Below are positions 60,954-64,000 of a stretch of DNA of 64,000 nucleotides, one piece after another. The notes beneath the pieces were generated by a model. That model did not search any database, was not told the DNA's origin, and saw only the letters and a program-made list of their open reading frames with translations. Both the position numbers and the translations under genes were made by a program. This DNA comes from Kribbella sp. VKM Ac-2569 (GTDB lineage: Bacteria > Actinomycetota > Actinomycetes > Propionibacteriales > Kribbellaceae): positions 1,488,001 to 1,552,000 of the forward strand of contig NZ_SGXJ01000001.1 in assembly GCF_004216905.1 (NCBI RefSeq). Reading direction: 5' to 3'. The stretch's first letter is position 1; every line of letters begins with the position of its first letter.

Positions 60954-61663
60954 CGGAACCCGACGTACACACTCTCACCGGCCCGTACGTGCTGGACGCG
61001 CTGCCGGACGACGAACGGGACCGCTTCGAGGCCCACCTCGCCGAATGCACTTTCTGCACCACCGAGGTCGCCGAACTGCGCGCCGCCGCGGTAAAGCTGG
61101 CTACTCAGGTCTCCACCCCGCCGCCTCCCGCGCTCAAGGCGAACGTCATGTCCGCGATCGAGAACGTCCGCCAACTCCCCCCGGTCGTCCACGGTCAGCC
61201 CCCCGTACGTCGGCGTTTCAACCGTCGATCGGTACTGGCGCTGGCCGCCGCGGCAGCTGTGGTTGCTGTCAGTGGCGGTATCGCGATCGACCAGTACCGG
61301 GACCGGACCGCCGCGGAGCAGGCCAACCAGCAGGTCGCCGCCGTTCTCTCACAGCCCGACGCGCGGACCGTTCACGGGGCGGTCCAGGGCGGCGGGCAGG
61401 CCACGGTCGTCGTGTCCGCGAAGGCCGACAAGTCGGTCGTCGTACTGCGGGATCTGCCCGAGCTACCCACGAACCGGACCTGGCAGCTGTGGATGATCGA
61501 CCGCGGACAGACCGCCCACTCGGTCGGCCTCGCCGCCGGCGACCTCACCCGGGTCATCGACGGTTCGACCGCCGGGATGACGACGTTCGGCCTCACCCTC
61601 GAGCCCAGCGGTGGATCCCCCAAGCCGACGCTCCCGGCGGCGGCCTTGATTCCGCTGACCTAG
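60950..61663 (+). CDS. rskA: Anti-sigma-K factor RskA
   Basis: A 237-residue membrane protein. The N-terminal anti-sigma domain has the zinc-type motif HLAECTFC (His-x3-Cys-x2-Cys), one membrane helix (SVLALAAAAAVVAVSGGIAI) follows, and the outer RskA domain contains TWQLWMIDRGQTAHSVGL and GLTLEPSGGSPKPT. It holds SigK inactive until cleaved by regulated proteolysis. ATG at 60950 overlaps the sigK stop. Confidence 0.93.
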   Translation: MTEPDVHTLTGPYVLDALPDDERDRFEAHLAECTFCTTEVAELRAAAVKLATQVSTPPPPALKANVMSAIENVRQLPPVVHGQPPVRRRFNRRSVLALAAAAAVVAVSGGIAIDQYRDRTAAEQANQQVAAVLSQPDARTVHGAVQGGGQATVVVSAKADKSVVVLRDLPELPTNRTWQLWMIDRGQTAHSVGLAAGDLTRVIDGSTAGMTTFGLTLEPSGGSPKPTLPAAALIPLT

Positions 61664-61669
61664 TGTGAT

Positions 61670-61771
61670 GTGCAAGTTCGACAGGTAGAGCACCGGCGAG
61701 ACGCTGTACGCAAACACGCGTTCACGCTCAGGTGCACTACCCGGCCACCCGACACCTCCTGTCGAACTGCA
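61670..61771 (+). repeat. Nested palindromic intergenic repeat, copy 2
   Basis: The outer arms GTGCAAGTTCGACAGG and CCTGTCGAACTGCA pair along their length with one bulge. The inner arms GGTAGAGCACC (61684-61694) and GGTGCACTACC (61731-61741) pair with one mismatch. It begins 6 bp after the rskA stop. Confidence 0.85.
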
Positions 61772-61806
61772 GATCACCAGGTCCGGGCGGAGCGCTGAAA
61801 CTTGTG

Positions 61807-61823
61807 CTCATCGGAGCGATGAG
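61807..61823. promoter_or_regulatory. Inverted repeat CTCATCG-GAG-CGATGAG
   Basis: Perfect 7-bp arms lie 30-46 bp upstream of the MFS exporter start, in promoter position. A candidate operator for an unlinked regulator. Confidence 0.4.
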
Positions 61824-61852
61824 TTCGTGGTGTCTCGCTGGTCTGTACAAGT

Positions 61853-63250
61853 GTGCGGACAACTAGTGAACAACGATGGGTTTTGGGCTTGGCCTCGCTC
61901 GGGTCGGTCATGGTGGCGCTGGACACCCTGGTGGTGGCCGCGGCGCTGACGACGATCCGCAGCGACCTCGGCGCAACCGCCGAGCAGCTGGAATGGACGG
62001 TCAACGCCTATGGACTGAGTTTTGCGATGCTTCTGATGACGGCCGCCGCGATCGGCGACCGTCTGGGCCGCCGCCGTACCTATGCCGCCGGTTTGGCGCT
62101 TTTCACCGCCGCCTCCGTCGCGTGCGCGCTGGCCACGACGCTGCCGTTCCTGATCGCGGCCCGGGCCGTGCAGGGCATCGGTGCGGCGATGGTGATGCCG
62201 TTGGCGATGAGCCTGCTCGGGGCGGCGTTCCCGCCGGAGCGGCGCGGCCAGGCGATCGGCGTGTTCAGCGGCGTGACCGGGATCGCCGTACTCGGTGGGC
62301 CGCTGATCGGTGGCGCGGTCACCGAGGGATTGTCGTGGCAGTGGATTTTCTGGATCAACGTGCCGATCGGCGCGGTCGCGATCGCGTTGGTGCTGACGAA
62401 GATCCCGGAGAGCACCGGCCCGGCGCGACGGCTGGACCTGGTCGGCGCGGTGCTGATCAGCCTCGCCGTACTGGGGCTGGTCTGGGGCACGGTGCGCGGT
62501 GAGTCGGCCGGGTGGACGAGTACCGAAGTAGTGGGTGCTTTCGCGATCGGGATCGTGATGCTGGCGGCGTTCGCGTGGTGGGAGCGGCGGACGGACCACG
62601 CGATGGTGCCGCTGGAGTTCTTCCGGAACCGGACGTTCACCGCGGCGAACTCGGCCGGGTTCTTCCTCAGCGCGGCGTTGTTCAGCGCGGTCTTCTTCCT
62701 GTCGCAGTACATGCAGGCCGTGCTCGGATCGGCGCCGTTCAAGGCCGGTCTGCAACTGCTGCCGTGGACGGCGACGTTGTTCATCGTCGGCCCGATCGCC
62801 GGCCGGCTGGTCGACCGCATCGGCGAGCGCCCGCTGGTCGTGATCGGTATGGCGCTGCAGACCGCCGGCATGTTCTGGGTCAGCCGCGGCGCGGACCACT
62901 ACTGGGAACTGATCGTGCCGCTGGTCGTCACCGGTTGCGGGATCTCGCTCGCGATGCCCGCGGCGCAGAGCGCGGCGATGGCGGCGCTGCCCCGGGACGC
63001 CGTCGGGATCGCGTCCGGGATCTACAGCATGAACCGGCAGATCGGCGGCGCGGCCGGGGTCGCGGTCCTCGGCTCGGTCTTCACGGCGGCCGGCGGCTAC
63101 ACCGGCCACGGCTTCGGCCGGGCGCTCGCGGGATGCGGCGTACTGTCGTTGCTCGGGGCCGTCTCGGGCCTGGCGATCGCGGCGCGCCGCCGTAGCGGTG
63201 ATCGTAGGGGCGATGTCGTGGTGGCGAAGGAGGCGGAACGAGTCCGATGA
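61853..63250 (+). CDS. MFS drug exporter, DHA2 (EmrB/QacA) type
   Basis: A 465-residue membrane protein with about fourteen hydrophobic helices. Family motifs are LGSVMVALDTLVVAAALTTI (motif D1), GDRLGRRRTYAAGLALF (motif A) and VFSGVTGIAVLGGPLIGGAV (motif C). It would expel hydrophobic drugs or metabolites with the proton gradient. The start is GTG at 61853 without a clear ribosome site. It overlaps the sigma-factor gene by 4 nt. Confidence 0.9.
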   Translation: MRTTSEQRWVLGLASLGSVMVALDTLVVAAALTTIRSDLGATAEQLEWTVNAYGLSFAMLLMTAAAIGDRLGRRRTYAAGLALFTAASVACALATTLPFLIAARAVQGIGAAMVMPLAMSLLGAAFPPERRGQAIGVFSGVTGIAVLGGPLIGGAVTEGLSWQWIFWINVPIGAVAIALVLTKIPESTGPARRLDLVGAVLISLAVLGLVWGTVRGESAGWTSTEVVGAFAIGIVMLAAFAWWERRTDHAMVPLEFFRNRTFTAANSAGFFLSAALFSAVFFLSQYMQAVLGSAPFKAGLQLLPWTATLFIVGPIAGRLVDRIGERPLVVIGMALQTAGMFWVSRGADHYWELIVPLVVTGCGISLAMPAAQSAAMAALPRDAVGIASGIYSMNRQIGGAAGVAVLGSVFTAAGGYTGHGFGRALAGCGVLSLLGAVSGLAIAARRRSGDRRGDVVVAKEAERVR

Positions 63251-64000
63251 ATCTCGAGGAGGAGTTCGCGCAGCATCGGGGCGAGTTGGTCGCGCACTGC
63301 TACCGGATGCTCGGCTCGTTGCACGACGCCGAGGACGCGGTCCAGGAGACGTACCTGCGCGCCTGGCGTGGTCACGCGGACTTCGAGCACCGTTCGTCGG
63401 TCCGGACCTGGCTGTACCGGATCGCCACGAACGTGTGCGTGAACCTCCTGCAGCACAGCAGCCGCCGAGTCATCCCGTCGGCGCTGGGTGCCCCGGGCAA
63501 CGATCCCGACGAACTGCACGCCCAGGCGCTGGAGGTGCCGTGGCTGGAGCCGTTCCCGGATCAGCTGCTCGGGGCCGACCCGGCCACGGTGGTCGGTGAT
63601 CGCGCGAGCCTGCGACTGGCGATGGTCGCCGCGATGCAGCACCTTCCGCCGCGGCAACGCGCCGTACTGATCCTGCGCGAGGTGCTCACGTGGCCCGCCG
63701 CGGACGTCGCCTCGTTGCTCGACACAACAACCGCAGCGGTGAACAGTTCACTGCAGCGCGCACGTGCCGAGCTCGCCCGGTTGCGGCCGCGGGAGGACGA
63801 GTTGAGCGAGCCGCACGAACCGTTGCGGCGGGCGTTGCTCGACCAGTTCCAAGCCGCGATGGAGAGCAAGGATCTCGTCGTACTGGAAGGGCTGTTCAGC
63901 GCGGATGCGCGGTGGGAGATGCCGCCGATCCCGACGTGGTTCAGCGGGCGTTCCGACGTACTGCGGTTGCTCGACGCGAAGCTGCGCCCGGGTCCGGGAC
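63247..64000 (+). CDS. SigG/SigJ-like sigma-70 factor with C-terminal SnoaL-like domain, cut by the window edge
   Basis: The first 251 codons are present. Region 2 is FAQHRGELVAHCYRMLGSLH then DAEDAVQETYLRAWRG; region 4 is LPPRQRAVLILREVLTWPAA then DVASLLDTTTAAVNSSLQRA. A SnoaL_2-like extension then begins (DQFQAAMESKDLVVLEGLFS, DARWEMPPIPTWFSG). Extended ECF factors of this kind are regulated by their own C-terminus and often lack an anti-sigma. ATG at 63247 overlaps the exporter stop (ATGA), a rare physical coupling of exporter and sigma factor. Confidence 0.88.
   Translation, partial: MNLEEEFAQHRGELVAHCYRMLGSLHDAEDAVQETYLRAWRGHADFEHRSSVRTWLYRIATNVCVNLLQHSSRRVIPSALGAPGNDPDELHAQALEVPWLEPFPDQLLGADPATVVGDRASLRLAMVAAMQHLPPRQRAVLILREVLTWPAADVASLLDTTTAAVNSSLQRARAELARLRPREDELSEPHEPLRRALLDQFQAAMESKDLVVLEGLFSADARWEMPPIPTWFSGRSDVLRLLDAKLRPGPG

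Overview
The window is high-GC, densely packed chromosomal DNA from an actinomycete. Pointers are a mycothiol-type maleylpyruvate isomerase fragment at the left edge, a RskA/SigK pair, an alternative cysteine-free L32, frequent GTG starts and several leaderless promoters. The abundance of GTAC/CGTACG and the gene content would fit Propionibacteriales such as Kribbella, but that genus call is inference. No rRNA, tRNA, CRISPR array, insertion sequence or prophage was seen.

Left part (1-15,600): an isomerase C-terminus; a divergent MarR/quinone-oxidoreductase pair with three identical-design operators; a pentapeptide-repeat protein; a second oxidoreductase; the zinc-starvation operon zur - znuA - znuC - znuB - rpmF with two Zur-box-like sites; a GH99-like protein; three tandem secreted paralogues of unknown function; two EamA transporters; a DAPG-hydrolase-like protein; and a GAF-ANTAR regulator preceded by a coupled 9-codon leader ORF.

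Middle (15,600-31,950): a small Pro/Asp-rich protein, an atypical SDR, a BTAD/SARP-like regulator, an unusual helix-hairpin-helix plus beta-domain gene pair with a zinc-ribbon neighbour, RidA, and a divergent sugar block (NanE versus SDR + Gfo/Idh). Next come a kinase, an L-fucose-type oxidative catabolic cluster (aldo/keto reductase, FAH hydrolase, SDR, FadR-type GntR regulator), and a block joining a two-component system to DUF4956 and a VTC-type polyphosphate polymerase.

Polysaccharide part (32,000-44,500): GH46 chitosanase and a GH84 beta-N-acetylglucosaminidase, both ending in the same kind of CBM32 module, a ROK regulator, a Tat-exported 5'-nucleotidase, a MarR/NmrA pair, a GH6 cellulase with CebR-like boxes, a triple-HTH protein and a diaminopropionate ammonia-lyase-like enzyme.

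Right part (44,500-64,000): a complete propane-2-monooxygenase-type gene cluster (hydroxylase alpha, reductase, hydroxylase beta, coupling protein, amidohydrolase, DUF59 protein, alcohol dehydrogenase, dedicated GroEL) read leftwards. A divergent AcoR-like activator sits beside it, with two TCTCA-N3-TGAGA sites. Then come an MFS transporter, a leaderless hydroxyacid dehydrogenase, a molybdopterin oxidoreductase - fasciclin lipoprotein - SigK - RskA run, and an MFS exporter overlapping a SigG-like sigma factor cut by the window edge.

The best candidates for something undescribed are a roughly 100-bp nested palindromic intergenic repeat found three times, always at the 3' end of a gene and with compensated arm changes; the mosaic triplet of secreted paralogues; and the HhH/beta-sandwich gene pair.
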